From: Pollenia angustigena
Lineage: Eukaryota; Arthropoda; Insecta; Diptera; Polleniidae
Assembly (NCBI GenBank): GCA_930367215.1
Contig: OV884058.1
Span: forward strand, 168,002,478-168,066,477
DNA: 64,000 nt
Direction: 5' to 3'
The position numbers and the translations under genes are program-made. The notes below the pieces were generated by a model. It was not told the origin of the DNA. It did not search any database and worked only from the letters and a program-made list of their open reading frames with translations. Positions 1 to 11,585 of the stretch are shown in pieces (within the stretch, counting starts at the first letter, position 1; each line of letters opens with the position of its first letter).

Positions 1-499
1 TCATTTTACTAACTTAATATTTTCTAAGGTACATTCCCAGATTGTGTTTCCCCAGATTGTTTAGAGATGTTAAATAGTCCAACGGTCTAAAAATGACATT
101 AGCCCTAGAAAGATAACGTTTTTTGTACTGAAAAGATAACGACACGTCTGAAAGACGTATGTTTGTTTCTATCCTTTAAAGGATATCACCGAAATTAATT
201 TTGATACATTTTATTGTTGAAAACGTATATTTATTCTATTTCTTTTAAAAAAATATAATTTTTAAACAGAAAATTATAATAAAAATAACGTTAAAAATAA
301 AATTCAATTAGCATTATCAAAAATTATAAAGTTTTTATAAAGGACTACAGTACGGTTCTAAAAACTTAAATAAATATTTTCTTTGTACTTTCTGTAGATA
401 ATGTTATCTGCATTAACTTATATAAACAAAAAAAAAAAAATAAATTATTTGAATAACATTATGTGCACGATTTACAAATTTAAGTTTTGTGGTCGCCAC

Positions 500-1222
500 C
501 AGAGAATAGCTTTTTGCAATTGAAAAAAAATCGCATTTAATTAACGACAACAAATACACACGCTTACGGTCATACAGTCAAACTCGCGCAACCGCAAATA
601 TTCGCTGCTGGTTTGCAGTCATTCAAATAACGCACATCGTGCTTTGTTATTTATACAATCGTTGCCTTCGTTTTTTTTATAAAGATTCTAAGTGTTCTGA
701 GCGCAAATGATTGTTTGGTAAAGAAACAAAAAATACAAACGAAAGAGCCAGAAATCAAACAATTATTACTCATGTATTTATTCCGCATAACTATGTATGT
801 AGTACAAGAAAAAAAAAATTTAAATGAAACTAAACACACATACTTATGTAGGTACACACAATTTCCATAGAAACAAAAAGTACAGTAGTAGTAGTAGTAG
901 GTACAATGTATTTTTGTTATTGTTGTTTTTATTGTTGTTAATTTTGAAAAAGCGTCTCATCGTTGTTTATTGTTGTTGTTGTTAATGTAAACAAAAGTAT
1001 AGAGAATGTGCTCTTTTGAATTTAATCAGTTGTGTTATATTGCGTGAGCAACAAAAATGCAAATAAAGCACTTTCAATAAAAAACGAATAAATGAAAATA
1101 TCAAATGTGTACGAAAGGAAAAAAAAATTACCAACGTTGAACTTTGTTTTGCATGTATAGAGTTATTGTAAATTTTAGCGTATGAATAAATGCACAAAAA
1201 TAGTGCGTTTTGAGGTTCTCTG
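500..1222. mobile_element. Non-autonomous hobo-like hAT element, copy 1
   Basis: The ends are CAGAGAATAGC and (reverse complement) CAGAGAACCTC, close to the hobo terminus CAGAGAACTGCA. The element is flanked by a perfect 8-bp duplication GTCGCCAC at 492-499 and 1223-1230, which fits the hAT target pattern nTnnnnAn. Removing it restores continuity of the piggyBac-like host sequence. It is 723 bp with no transposase; the interior is AT-rich and contains short GTT/GTA runs. Confidence 0.9.
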
Positions 1223-1230
1223 GTCGCCAC

Positions 1231-1632
1231 ATACAGGTATACCGCATTTGACACATACCATTTTGGACATAAGCTGAATTTCTGATGGACAGAAGCCACC
1301 GTTTTATATCTTTTTTGATTCATGCTGTTCTCCACTACAACCTCAATCATAGGTTACTGCATCTGCTAATATTTGTTCAATGTTGTCGGTCAAAGTTTTC
1401 GATAAAATAGGAAGTTTAAGCCTCAACATTGAAAAATTAATGAAATTTCGGCACTGGTCCATTGAACAATTTCCGAAATTATTTCGGTAGTAAAAAATAT
1501 CGAAGCGTGAAATTGGGTCGTATATTGATTTGCATTCCCGAGTTGGTCCTCTTGCCGTACGAACTATATTCATTGAAGCAACTCGGCCATCACTTTGACC
1601 CTTCGATGTAGCCCACTTGCTGTTACTGTAGA
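1231..1632 (-). pseudogene. piggyBac-like transposase, N-terminal core fused to C-terminal tail
   Basis: Reading on the minus strand, the fragment opens with the conserved piggyBac block NIVRTARGPTRECKSIYDP, preceded by a WATSKGQ..GRVAS stretch that also fits the family. After about 45 residues it jumps to LRLKLPILSKTLTDNIEQIL, which matches the region just before the C-terminal cysteine-rich domain. A degenerate cysteine-poor tail follows in another frame. The whole catalytic centre (the three Asp residues) is missing, so this is an internal-deletion derivative. The tail is then broken by the hAT insertion at 1222. Confidence 0.75.
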
Positions 1633-1639
1633 TCCAGAT

Positions 1640-2706
1640 CAGAGAACCTCAAAATCACTATTTTTCTTGATTTATTCATACGCTAAAATTTACATTCATT
1701 CTTTGCTTGCAAAACAAAGTTCAATGTTGGTAATTTTTACATCCTTTCGTACACATTTTATTTTTGCATTTATTTGTTTTTTATTGAAAGTGCTTTATTT
1801 GCATTTTTGTTGCTCACGCAATATAACACAACTGAGTAAATTCAAAAGAACACATTCTTATACTTTTGTTTACATTAACAACAACAATAAAGGCCATGTC
1901 AGATAAAACTTTTGCTTCGCTTTGCGTTAGAGATTCGCTTTGACATCTAAGATAAAATATACATACGTATACGTAAGATGTCACATAAAGTACTTTTAAC
2001 GCAGAGCGAAGCGAAAAGTTAAGCAACTCTCATCTTTTTGCGTGCTTTGACAATCTACTAGTATACATTTTTTTTGTTTATTTTTTTTAATACACAATGC
2101 GTGAGTGTTGTCAAAGTGTTTATTGTGACATACACCTTTTGCGTTATGCTTTTCAGTCAAAGTTAGAAACGTCACGCAAAGCAATGAAGTTTTATCTGAC
2201 ATGGCCTTAAACCACTCGATGAGACGCTTTTTCCAAATTAACAACAATAAAAACAACAATAACAAGAATACATTGTACATACCTACTACTACTGCTACTA
2301 CTGTACTTTTTAAAATGAAAAAAAAAGTCTGTTTCTATGGAAATTGTGTGTACCTACATATGTATGTGTGTTTAGTTTCATTTCAATTTTTTTTTTCTTT
2401 TACTACATAGTTGCTGCTGAATATCTTCATGAGTAATGATTGTTTCATTTCAGGCTTTTTTGTTTGTATTTTTTTTTCTTTACCAAAAAAATCATTGTCG
2501 TACCGAACACTCAAACATCTATATAAAAAACGAAGGTAACGATTGTATAAATAACAAAGCACGATGTGCGTTATTTGAATGACTGCAAACCAGCAGCGAA
2601 TATTTGCGGTTGCGCAAGTTTGACTGTATGACCGTAAGCGAGTGTATTTGTTGTCGTTGATTAAATGCGATTTTTTTTCAATCGTATAAAGCTATTCTCT
2701 ATTCTA
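1640..2706. mobile_element. Non-autonomous hobo-like hAT element, copy 2 (inverted)
   Basis: This is the reverse complement of copy 1 over nearly its full length, so the two form a large inverted pair. It starts CAGAGAACCTC and ends ..GCTATTCTCT. The flanks ATCCAGAT (1632-1639) and TTCCAGAT (2707-2714) are a 7/8 target duplication. The last few bases (ATTCTATT) look like a slippage duplication of the end. A 317-bp MITE is nested in it. Without the MITE it is about 750 bp, as expected from copy 1. Confidence 0.85.
1891..2207. mobile_element. Harbinger-like MITE nested in hAT copy 2
   Basis: Terminal inverted repeats begin AGGCCATGTCAGATAAAAC. The element is bounded by TAA on both sides (1888-1890, 2208-2210), a 3-bp TWA duplication typical of the PIF/Harbinger group. 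The uninterrupted hAT copy 1 supplies the empty site (one TAA), confirming the boundaries. There is no coding capacity. Internal GCTTCGC-type repeats add secondary structure. Confidence 0.85.
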
Positions 2707-2726
2707 TTCCAGATATCGTAATAATG

Positions 2727-2940
2727 CAGCTATCGGAAGATGTAGTAAAATGTTCAGGTTCTTGAGGATTTTCCTGAATCAGTGGTATATTCTCGTCAGA
2801 CTCAATGATGCCAAAAGCTCACATTCTACATCACTTTGAAGACTGTCCTCCAATAACTCATCTTCCGATTCGCTCACATTTTCAAGTGAAACCGAGTCCT
2901 CCAACACGCTTTGCAAAATAGCGCCAATTTCTGCGTCGTT
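2727..2940 (-). pseudogene. piggyBac-like transposase, acidic N-terminal fragment
   Basis: The minus strand encodes an acidic, serine-rich stretch (..ENVSESEDELLEDSLQSD..) typical of the start of piggyBac-family transposases, which have a disordered acidic N terminus before the conserved core. The reading frame degrades toward the hAT insertion at 2706. It belongs with the fragment at 1231-1632, from which it is separated by that insertion. I cannot fix the start codon. Confidence 0.55.
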
Positions 2941-3066
2941 CAAAACCGCGCTTAGAACACATTTTTAAAACAATACTTTAAAATTCAACCAAAACACAAA
3001 GTTATCTTCGCTACAAAAGTAACACTTAAGATAACGAAACGTCTCTCAGACATATCGTTCCCTTAA

Positions 3067-3633
3067 TAAAACAACAGTGAATAATTTTTTTGTAATTTCG
3101 AGATAATAATTTACAACAAATTTTATACTCTTACGTGTACATGCATAATAAATATATATTCTATTGTCGTTATCTACGATATGGTAGATCCAATATGGCA
3201 TCGTTTAAGTCTTCGAATCTCGTTTGCGTCATCAAGTAAGGCAATGGCCAATGGGTTGACGTGATCAAAGTTGCTTATTATCTTTATCAAAGATAGACTG
3301 CAATCTGAATAAAGGAAAAAAAAAAAAAATTCGAGATAATGGAGTTTATAATTTTTGTGTTATTAGACATCTGGGAAAACAGTAATATTTCAGAAAATAA
3401 CCGATGTTTCTAAGCTGTGGTCATTTAAATATATGGTGAAATAATGAGGCTACTATTCGATGATATTTCATTAATTTAGAAGTGCTTTAATTGCAAATAA
3501 ATGTGATTCAAAGTACCATGATGTCACTAAGGCTATTTTATTTGTTTTAAAATATGTCTGAAAATCATTATACGCTATTTTATTTTGCATGGTAGACACT
3601 ATTTTATTTGAATCTTTTACACCATGTATGCAA
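3067..3633. other. AT-rich spacer, nothing recognised
   Basis: This stretch between the piggyBac-like element and the first mariner has no convincing ORF, inverted repeat or RNA signal. Confidence 0.5.
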
Positions 3634-4519
3634 TGGGTGATTTTTTAAGAGTTACAGGAAAGTTTAAAAAAACACAAACAATTCAGAAAAATGCATGAAA
3701 TCTTTATTTGAATCGATAGTACGGTCCATATAATTAAATGTGTGAAGATTATTTCATGCAAATGTTGACCGTGACTGCGCCTCAAATGGTCCATCCGCTT
3801 AGTCCAATTTTGGCATACTCTTTCCAACATTTCGGCCGGTATCTCATGAATAAATGCTTCAATGTTGTCTTCCAATGCGTCAATTGCAGCGGGCATGTGT
3901 ATATAAACATGAGCTTTAAAATAGCCCCACAAAAAATAGTCTAAAGGCGTTAAATCGCACGATCTAGGCGGCCAATTGAACGGTCCCGAACGTGAAATAA
4001 AATGTTCACCGAACTCGCCTCTCAATAAGTCCATTGTTAAGCGTGCTGTGTGGCATGTGGCACCGTCTTGTTGAAACCACATGTCATGCAAGTTAAGCTC
4101 TTGCATTTTGGGCAAAAAAAAGTTGGATATCATCTCACGGTAGCGCTCACCATTCACAGTTACGTTACGATTCCCATCATCTTTAAAGAAGTACGGTCCA
4201 ATGATGCCACCAGCCCATAAACCGCACCAAACTGTGACTTTTTCTGGATGCATTGGTAGCTCTTGCAACGCTTCGACAATTCTGCTTATTAACGTACCCA
4301 TTGAGCCAAAAATGAGATTCTCGCGCGATGAACTTTCTTAACAGAGCACGCATTTTGATAATAAAATTCAATAATTTGCAAGCGTGGTTTGTTTGTAAGA
4401 CGATTCCAGGTTAAAGTATAGACCAAACTGAAGACGTTGGACAGTTAAAACAAACACGAAACGTGCGTCAGCTGTTTAAACCAGTGTTGCCAAAAAGATA
4501 ATATCTAAAAAATCACCCA
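3634..4519 (-). mobile_element. rosa-like (DD41D) mariner, internally deleted
   Basis: The outer ends are inverted copies of GGGTGATTTTTTA (left) and TAAAAAATCACCC (right). At about 890 bp it is shorter than the 1.3-kb relative at 22422-23713. The deletion removes most of the DNA-binding region: a short N-terminal piece (..LQIIEFYYQNACSVKKVH..) runs into the catalytic domain. A TA duplication is expected but is not clean at these ends. Confidence 0.8.
3645..4449 (-). pseudogene. Tc1/mariner-family transposase (DD41D), broken
   Basis: The minus strand encodes the C-terminal two thirds of a mariner-like transposase: VTVWCGLWAGGIIGPYFF, then DMWFQQDGATCHTA with the second catalytic Asp, then PRSCDLTPLDYFLWGY with the third. 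The spacing between the last two Asp residues is 41, the DD41D arrangement of the rosa group. Upstream, the region of the first catalytic Asp (usually FSDEAHF) reads ARESHFWLNG, so it appears lost. A frameshift near 4270 separates that part from the rest. The family stop codon is also gone and the frame runs into the terminal repeat. Non-functional. Confidence 0.85.
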
Positions 4520-4697
4520 ATATATTTTTAAAAACTTGTGTATATCAATATAAGTCATTTTTCAATTTTATTTTGTATGCTCTTGATTCAGTATTTTTCT
4601 TTGAAATTATATTCAGAAAATCAACTAATTAAAACACCATACCTACACTTACACAATTATTAATTTAAAACTTCAAACAATCAATTATACGCTTTTG

Positions 4698-4953
4698 GGC
4701 CATGTCACAGAGTACAATTCCGTTCGGAATGATTCCGTTCGGAATGATTCCGTTCGGAATTGAAGAAAACATATTTGTTTGTTGATGGAAAGTGTATTTT
4801 GCTAGTTTTATGGTCTTTCAGATACAGACAACTCCCATAAAATTCATGAAAACAAAAATGGTTTCATTCCGAAACATTTTTTCGTCATTTTCTGAAGCAC
4901 CAAAATACGGAATGAATTCCGTTTCCGAACGGAATTGTACTCTGTGACATGGC
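4698..4953. mobile_element. MITE with GGCCATGTCACAG ends and a short tandem repeat
   Basis: The ends are near-perfect inverted repeats of about 30 bp (GCCATGTCACAGAGTACAAT). Next to the left end the motif GGAATGATTCCGTTC is repeated about three times in tandem; the right arm carries a related GTTTCCGAACGG. No coding capacity. The outer ten bases resemble those of the MITE at 1891, but the target duplication is not clear here. Confidence 0.75.
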
Positions 4954-5161
4954 TGATTATTTCAATTGATCTTCTTACCCACTTTGTGGAAGTAGAATTA
5001 CGACAAATTTTGACGAGATTTAGAATCAGCTATGTAGATTCTTATTATGCAATAAAAAAATTAATGGTGTACATTAGTGTGACCGCAAGCTATATGGACA
5101 ATTTTTTTCGTATTTTCACTTGGCAAACCCTTTAGATTGATTCCAAATTAGAAAAAAAAAA

Positions 5162-6207
5162 TTGGGGTATTCACAAGGTGTGCTATCTTGTTGTATTGTC
5201 ATAATGTTCTAACATCCCTGCGGGAAATTTGTGTCAATTGGTCCCACAGACTGGTCCTGGGAGTTGTGAAAATAGAACAGGTAAAAAAAGAAAGAACTCA
5301 TGACCAGTGAAAGGGGAACCAATAATGTAACTGGTTTATGGAGAACAAAAAGGTAGAAAAAGTAATGAATTACAGTACAGTCTTCACCGGTGGTGTGATA
5401 CATATTTTTGGGACTTTCTAAAATTGGGCTCTTGAATTTAATTCTAGGACTTGTTTTATTGAAATAATACTACATCGTATTTAAATAATACTACATTTAA
5501 GTAACTGTCACTAAACACGTCCATTGAGAATAGATTTGTGACTGGTCAAATAGTGTCAATTGACCCCCTCCAATGACAACCCCATGTAAAAGTGATAGGT
5601 CTTATTCATAGAAAATGTTAAAACTAGAACCGGTCTCTTCCACCAAAGACCTATCACTGGATTACTTTGGTGTTAGTTCGTTTCCCTCTAGGGATCTTAC
5701 AATGGTTTAATGTTGTTGCTTTGTTAACAAAAAGTGTCGTAAATTAATAAAACTTTGCTTGCTATGTTTATTGTGCTGTCGTAATTAATCAGAAAAGACC
5801 TGCGCTGAGCGGCTGAGCTGAGCGGCTATAATTTTGTAGCCGTCGCCGTTGATGTTATAGTTTTATCCGGCTAAAATCCGAATTTAACCTGCGGCTGGCA
5901 ATTTTTGCAACAAAACACTTGCGGCGTCAAATTAGATTGGCTCAGGACTCGAAACAAAAAAAATTTGTTTGTGGTTTGCGTCTAAAAAATGGAAAATAGT
6001 CAGAAAATATCTAATTTAATTTATTAATTCATGTATTAGAATTAAAAAATATTTTGATTTTAGGTAAATATTTATTTTTTTATATTTTTTTTCAATCAGC
6101 CGATTTAAATTCAAAATAGCACACTAAATTATGAGGGGTTGTTCACAACTGTCGTATTTTTCCATGTTATTATTTTAAGACTTTATGACACCTTGTGAAT
6201 CCCCCAA
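5162..6207. mobile_element. DNA element with TTGGGGTATTCACAAGGTGT ends, copy 1
   Basis: Left and right ends are inverted copies of about 20 bp (right end: ..GACACCTTGTGAATCCCCCAA). A second, inverted copy lies at 56385-57066. The two align through the GC-richer core (GCGGCTGAGC.., GCCGTCGCCGTTGATG..), which shows that this copy carries an extra insertion at 5216-5693. No ORF of note, so it is non-autonomous. The superfamily is not determined. Confidence 0.7.
5216..5693. mobile_element. 478-bp insertion defined by empty-site comparison
   Basis: The related element at 56385-57066 lacks this segment: there AACAT is followed directly by the TTTACAATGG side. The insert starts CCCTGCGGGAAA and ends TTTCCCTCTAGGG, imperfect inverted ends, with AT on both sides as the only apparent duplication. 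Inside is a hairpin (GTGATAGGTCTT ... AAGACCTATCAC). The superfamily is unknown. Confidence 0.65.
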
Positions 6208-6766
6208 ATTTATATAAAATTTTCGATCGTTTGCATAGTTATTGGGCGTGCCTTGAGCCCACAAAGTTTGCTAAAATGCTATTTTTCTCACTACGGTTCG
6301 CTTTAAGTGTTCATAACTTCAGTAATATTTATTTTAGAGAAAACCCTTATTCACAAATATTCTAGGGCTATATCTTATGAACAATGTTGCTCTGTATTCG
6401 TTTTCTTTAGCATGAATATTTAATCCAGAAAACACCAAATTAAAAAATAACACCGAAATTTTCACATATCTTCGCATTCTTTGCCTTGTGATTACACTAC
6501 GTGACAAATTTTCAGTAAAGTCGTGTTCAAATGATTCTGACAGCTAATCTTTATGCAAAACTTTCCCCTGAATCCGAATATGAAGTCAGAAAAGTCAACA
6601 GTATAACAGTTTTTGAAATATTCCAAAATAACCGTTATTTGTGTTTTTAAAAGAGATGATGTGACTGAAATGCAAATATCTTCAACAATTTTGAACGGAC
6701 TATGTATTTCTTTCTTTCATTGAGAGGTTATAAAATTTATTAAATAACCATGGGTCGTTTGAAGAG
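6208..6766. other. Spacer, nothing recognised
   Basis: No credible coding region, terminal repeat or RNA gene was seen; AT-rich single-copy-looking DNA. Confidence 0.4.
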
Positions 6767-7003
6767 ATGAGTCATTTAAATGGCAGAGTTATAGCGGACA
6801 AAACTTCAAACTTCATTATAAATATTATGATTTTGTTCAATTTTGCTCTTTTCAAGTACATACCTTATCTTTCTAGGGTTACTGTGTTATTCTCTGCGAA
6901 CAGTGGTGCGATGTTAAAAAAAATTGTTAGGCCAGCTATGGTGAGCTATCAAACCTTCTTATTTCAACAAGATGGAACTACAGTACATACCGCAGGCGCC
7001 TAA
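6767..7003 (+). pseudogene. Possible Tc1/mariner transposase relic
   Basis: A short open frame ends in LFQQDGTTVHTA, which resembles the second catalytic block of mariner-like transposases (FQQDGATxHTA). It is preceded by a degenerate SRVTVLFSANSGA stretch in the position of VTVWCxxxAGG. The following bases could be a remnant of the F-G-E-R-I-S segment. No ends are found. The similarity is limited to these two blocks, so it could be coincidental. Confidence 0.4.
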
Positions 7004-8788
7004 ATGGCTTTGGAAGGTGACATATTCGGGAAACGCAGGAAAGACGAATTTTTTCTTTTTAAACTCTCTAAAACTAGTTAGTAGGATTATAATAAATATT
7101 GTGGTGGGGGGTGTTTTTCCTAATATTTTTTAAGGAGTTTTATTTTCAATAAAATAAAATTGTTGTTTCTAGGGTTGCTTAAAAAAAAAATCTTTAAAAA
7201 TAAAAAATCGCACTCGAAAATAATACACTACCGGTTGCTTTCAATAATAATACAGAATTAAACTTTATTTTAAAAATGGTTCTTGACAATTTGACAATGT
7301 AACAGTTGGGAAATAATTTCCCAAGCTGTTTGTTTCATTAAAAAAAGTAAAAAATTTAAGCAAAATTAGAAAATAATAAAAAATTTAAAATAAAATTAAA
7401 AAAGTTGTTCTGGCGAAAAAAGCACTTTAACTTGCTTAAAAACTAATAAAACAAAATAGATATACAAAATTAATTGTTTGGTTTATTCATTTTCAATACT
7501 TTAAACAAAAATAAAATTGTCAGGTGTATTACTCCCATTGATTTGGTCAGTTCAAACGCTTGAAGTTCGACTTTGGTCCAACTCGAGTAGCAAGTGTTAT
7601 TTTCAAACTTAGGACCAACATTTTTCGTAACAAAATTAAGAAAAAAAAGCGACCTGCTGAGCAGTATACGGATCTGTTTTTGAAGCTGCGTGTATATATG
7701 TATGTACTTTTTGGTGTCATAGTTAAATACAACTTGATTCACTACTAGTGGCGCAAAGTTCAAATCCCGTTTTTGGAATTTTGCATTTAAACTTTTGGAA
7801 ATGTTGAAATGTTCATTGAAAAATTAAAAAAAAAAAAACAATAATAATAGTGACTTGATTTTATACATTTATTTAAAATTTTACAAAATTGATTGACATT
7901 CACATTTCTATATCTAAATTAATGGCCATTTACAGGAAAATTGCCTTTAATACTTTTAAATGTCCTTCCTAGTTTTCTTTCCAATCTCTTCAGTGATAAA
8001 TCACCTAATTTTAAAAGTGCTTAAATCTTAATAAATAATACGTTTCACTGTATTTTACAACCAACAAATATTCAAAGTAAAGTTTTTATACAGATACCGG
8101 CAAATTTACAAAAACCAAAAGTCTGGTTTTCTTCATTTCCACAGCGGTTTCCCAACATTGACACCGCAAATGTCACAAAAGTTTTAATTCGTGTTACAGT
8201 CATCAGAACAAGTTAAAGCCAACAGAAAAACAAATCACAATTATAATCTCTGTTTTAATTAATTACAAGTATTTTTTGCTCATAATACAGAATAAGAACT
8301 TTTATATTTCATGAGTACTTTGACACATTTTAAGGCAGCTTTGCATTATTTTATTACTTTCTGCCTAAAGTTTATAGTAGGTTTTATTTTTTATGATTTC
8401 ATTAGATTCTTTATGGAGATAATTGGAAAGTTTTTATTTATAATAGAGTGACACGTGTGAAAAATTAAGTAGTGGAGGAAGTACGAAAATTTATCGATCT
8501 GGAAAATAAGAGACAAATGGTATTACTTTAAGTAAAATATTATTTGTAAGAAATAAATAATTTATTTGTAAAAAATGGTTTCACGCAATAAAACTGTGCA
8601 CTTTTTTAAACAGGCTGGGTGCCCACCGTTGAAGCTAGCTTAATTCTTTCGCACTTATTGGGACATTGTATCCCACTGTATGTTCACAGAGTCCTAGTCT
8701 TTAGGTTTTTCACTTTAAATGATTTAAAATTTTCTCATTTAGTTACTTAAAAGTTTAAGTACAAAAAAAAAAAAAAGAGTATTGCTTA
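7004..8788. other. AT-rich spacer, nothing recognised
   Basis: Long A and T runs and several short overlapping frames between 7470 and 7763 that look random. No repeat structure or gene signal could be supported. Confidence 0.45.
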
Positions 8789-9065
8789 TTACACTGTACA
8801 ACACCAAAAAAATTACAACGTCCGGCCAACAAATTTTGATAGAGGAGACAAAAAAAAAGACACGTTTATCGGCGTTTTAAAACTTAACATCCGAATTTCA
8901 TTTGAGGGGGGTTAAAGTTTCCCAGCTCTGGCACATTCTTATTGTTAATCGGCATAAAAAACCATGTGATCCTTACATTTTTGGTATAAAATGTGCTCAG
9001 CAAATTTATGTAGAATGTTACGGAGAAAATTTTTGTAGACTATTTTAACTCTCTAACTCCTCAAG

Positions 9066-9383
9066 GGATTTAAACAGGGGCTAAAATCAGAAATTTTAGC
9101 TGCAGACTTAAAAAGTCTTCATCTACTAGAACCTGGTGTTAATGTTACCAGTTTTCGTAAGCGTCAAGACAGCTTTCTGCCGTTCTGTTCAGTAAACGAT
9201 GATAACACGTTTGCTTATTGCAACGATATTAAAGGAATAATGAATGCAATGAATTTTGAGCATAACCACGAGGAATGGCGTATATTTATTGATTCATCTA
9301 AGATGAGTCTAAAAGCTGTACTTTTGTATTACGATAATACAAAAAATCCTATTCCAATCGCCTTTGGAATGAATATTAAATAA
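9066..9383 (+). pseudogene. Transposon-borne protein (IDSSK family), N-proximal part, broken
   Basis: An uninterrupted stretch of 105 codons contains LLEPGVNVTSFRKRQ, then FLPFCSVNDDNTFAYCNDI and EEWRIFIDSSKMSLKAVLLY. From memory these blocks match a multicopy, mostly 'uncharacterised' protein family found in insect and cnidarian genomes. An AG just after the arm (TTTAAACAG|GGGC) could be a splice acceptor. The frame hits TAA at 9381, probably a mutation, and the same sequence resumes beyond the CACGCA insertion. A role as transposase is inferred from its place inside the CACTG-ended element. Confidence 0.6.
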
Positions 9384-9410
9384 AGGTATGATTTCATTAA
9401 ATTAATACTG

Positions 9411-11585
9411 CACGCAAAGAAAAAACATGGTTGTGGTAAACATATTCTAAGAGCAACATATTATGATAAGAATTATGATTGTAGTCACCATATTAAGATT
9501 ATTATTGAATCATATTATGACTAAATATACTCGTACTATTACATCATAATATTTTTCCCTTAATCATATCATTATTCTGTTAATCATACTAAGTTAAGAA
9601 GTAATCAAATTATTGTCATGTAAGTCATAATAAGCTAAGAAGTAATCATATTATCATCATGTTAATCATAATAAATTTAGAAGCAATCATATTATGATAC
9701 AGCACCTTTCATAGATGTCATAAAAATACAAAATAAATTAAAATTTGTTTGCATCGATTTTTTATTTTGTGGCTTTTTACAATTTTTCTTAATGTTAAGA
9801 AAATAGCGGACTTCAATATAAGGCTTGCAAAAGAGCAAATGAAAAATCTGTGGTTTTCATGGGCAACCGCGTGTGTCCATTTTTTCGATTTTAAGATGTT
9901 GATGCCATATTGCCTAATTTTGAACGCTCTTTACATATTTTTGAAAAAAGATGGATCAAATCCGATTTTTTTAACGTAATGACAAAGTTTTAAAAGTGCA
10001 ATACCTAGACCATTTGATCTTGAATAGTTTTTCAGCTTTCCTGAAGCATTTGTTTAAAGACATACGCCGTTGCCCATGAAAACAACAGAAATATCGTAGC
10101 ACTTTTATAAAATATAACGAAATCTCTGTGTGTTTTGTTGTTGGATTTTACAAAAATACTAAGGGTCTTCATGATATTGCTTAAAATTACCATTTGTGCA
10201 AATGGGTAAACTTGCGAGACTCGTTTCATGAAGATCCTTTTTAATTTTTGTGTATTTTTAAACAATTAATGTCATTTCAATCAGAAACGTCAATAAAAAA
10301 TATATTAAAAAAAAATAATTAAAAATATAATAAAAAACTTGAAATTTGTAAATTATAAATGAAATTTGTTTTTAAACATGCATAAAGAAAGCCAAAAGAC
10401 TAATATGCTTATATTATTACAAGAATTTATTGTTTGTGATTTATTTACACTTGAAGTTTTCATTGAAAACGGCGGTAAGCATTAAAAAAATTTGTCTGTA
10501 TAAATGCACAATTGAACAGCGCAAGTTTACGAGTCAAAATTGTTGGGCAAATTTAAGCAGTTTGTGTAAATGAATTCTCATACAATTTTTGACAGTTCAT
10601 TTACGAGGGTGTAAGAATGCACAGTTTGCACAGTTTACGAGACTTATAAACGATATCATGAGGACCCTTACTATGATATTTTGCATTTGCACTATTACAT
10701 CACCAATACTTGAATGAACTCCGCTAATATTTTAATTTCTTTAAACTTATTTTTTTTATGGAATTTTATCTTTTAATTGTTTAACCGCTCACAAATAAGA
10801 AAAACGACACAACTGCTTCAAAATTTTTTACAAATCGCGCTAACATAATATGATTAGAGTAAAAATAGTTTGATTGCATCTTTAACATAATATGATAAAT
10901 GTATAGAAATTTATTATGTTATGGCTATTAAATATTACTAGATGACCCGTGCGAATATTTCGCTCCGTAAGTAGTCATTTTTGTAACATTAAATGAAAAT
11001 AATTTATAGAAATTTTAGTAGCTTCAATACATATTATTAAAAGTATAAAAATATTAGAAATCATAATATATATCATACATATTTACATACATACATACAA
11101 TGTTTAAATGCTTTTATAATACTTCTTTGAATACAATGTTAGAGGTAATGACATGATCATCGTTAACTTTTTGCCCGTACGAATCCTTAATACAAACAAA
11201 AATATATTTCAAATTATTTTTCGTCATTAGTGTTAGAAATAAGCTTTAAAATGAGATATCATTCATTAAATTTTATGCGGTGGTATGTGAGATATTTGCA
11301 ACCGACATAAAAAAGTGCTTTAGAAATAATATATATGATGATAAGGTTGTGAGAAATATAATATGTTTAGAAAGTTATCATAATTAAGTTGTAAGAAAAA
11401 TAATTATTTTTCGGTCAACAATACTCAAATTTATAATTGCGATAAGCATTGATATGTTTACAGTTACTATAATATTGTTGATATTAAATAAAAATAACAA
11501 TTATTTGTGTACGACAACAATATATTGTTACATTAAACATAGTGTTGTTGCCGTAACCATGCCCAACCATAATTTTCTCTGCGTG
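9411..11585. mobile_element. CACGCA-ended element, copy 1 (host of further insertions)
   Basis: The ends are CACGCAAAGAAAAAACATGG and (reverse complement) CACGCAGAGAAAATTATGG. TG is present on both sides, and removing the element plus one TG restores the interrupted gene, which fixes the boundaries exactly. The left 300 bp is built of AATCATATTATGA-like repeats. A second copy lies at 49045-51500. Alignment of the two shows extra insertions here at about 9804-10727 and 10937-11330; the latter begins TAGATGACCCGTGCG. No transposase. Confidence 0.8.
9804..10727. mobile_element. Insertion inside CACGCA copy 1
   Basis: Absent from the copy at 49045, where the flanking sequences are joined. The ends are inverted: TAGCGGACTTCA at the left and TGAACTCCGCTA at the right. 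Inside, two segments containing an AGGGTCYTCATGATAT-type motif face each other (about 10160 and 10660). No coding potential; superfamily unknown. Confidence 0.6.

Larger units (their letters stand above)
103..3062 (-). mobile_element. piggyBac-like element, internally deleted and heavily interrupted
   Basis: The left end reads CCCTAGAAAGATAACG, very close to the known piggyBac terminus, and is preceded by TTAG (a one-base change from the TTAA target). The right end (..CGTTCCC) is followed by an intact TTAA at 3063-3066 but is more diverged. Both ends have a subterminal AGATAACGAMACGTCT motif. On the minus strand the interior holds transposase pieces in the right order. Subtracting the two hAT insertions leaves about 1.2 kb, so most of the transposase is deleted and the copy cannot move itself. 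The left end is firm; the right end is less so. Confidence 0.75.

Noticed and set aside
982..2410. A single long foldback transposon spanning both arms
   Set aside because: Each arm has its own hAT ends and its own 8-bp target duplication, so they are two insertions.
4935..5135. 66-codon frame after the GGCCATGTCACAG MITE
   Set aside because: It starts in the MITE terminal repeat and crosses its boundary; no homology.
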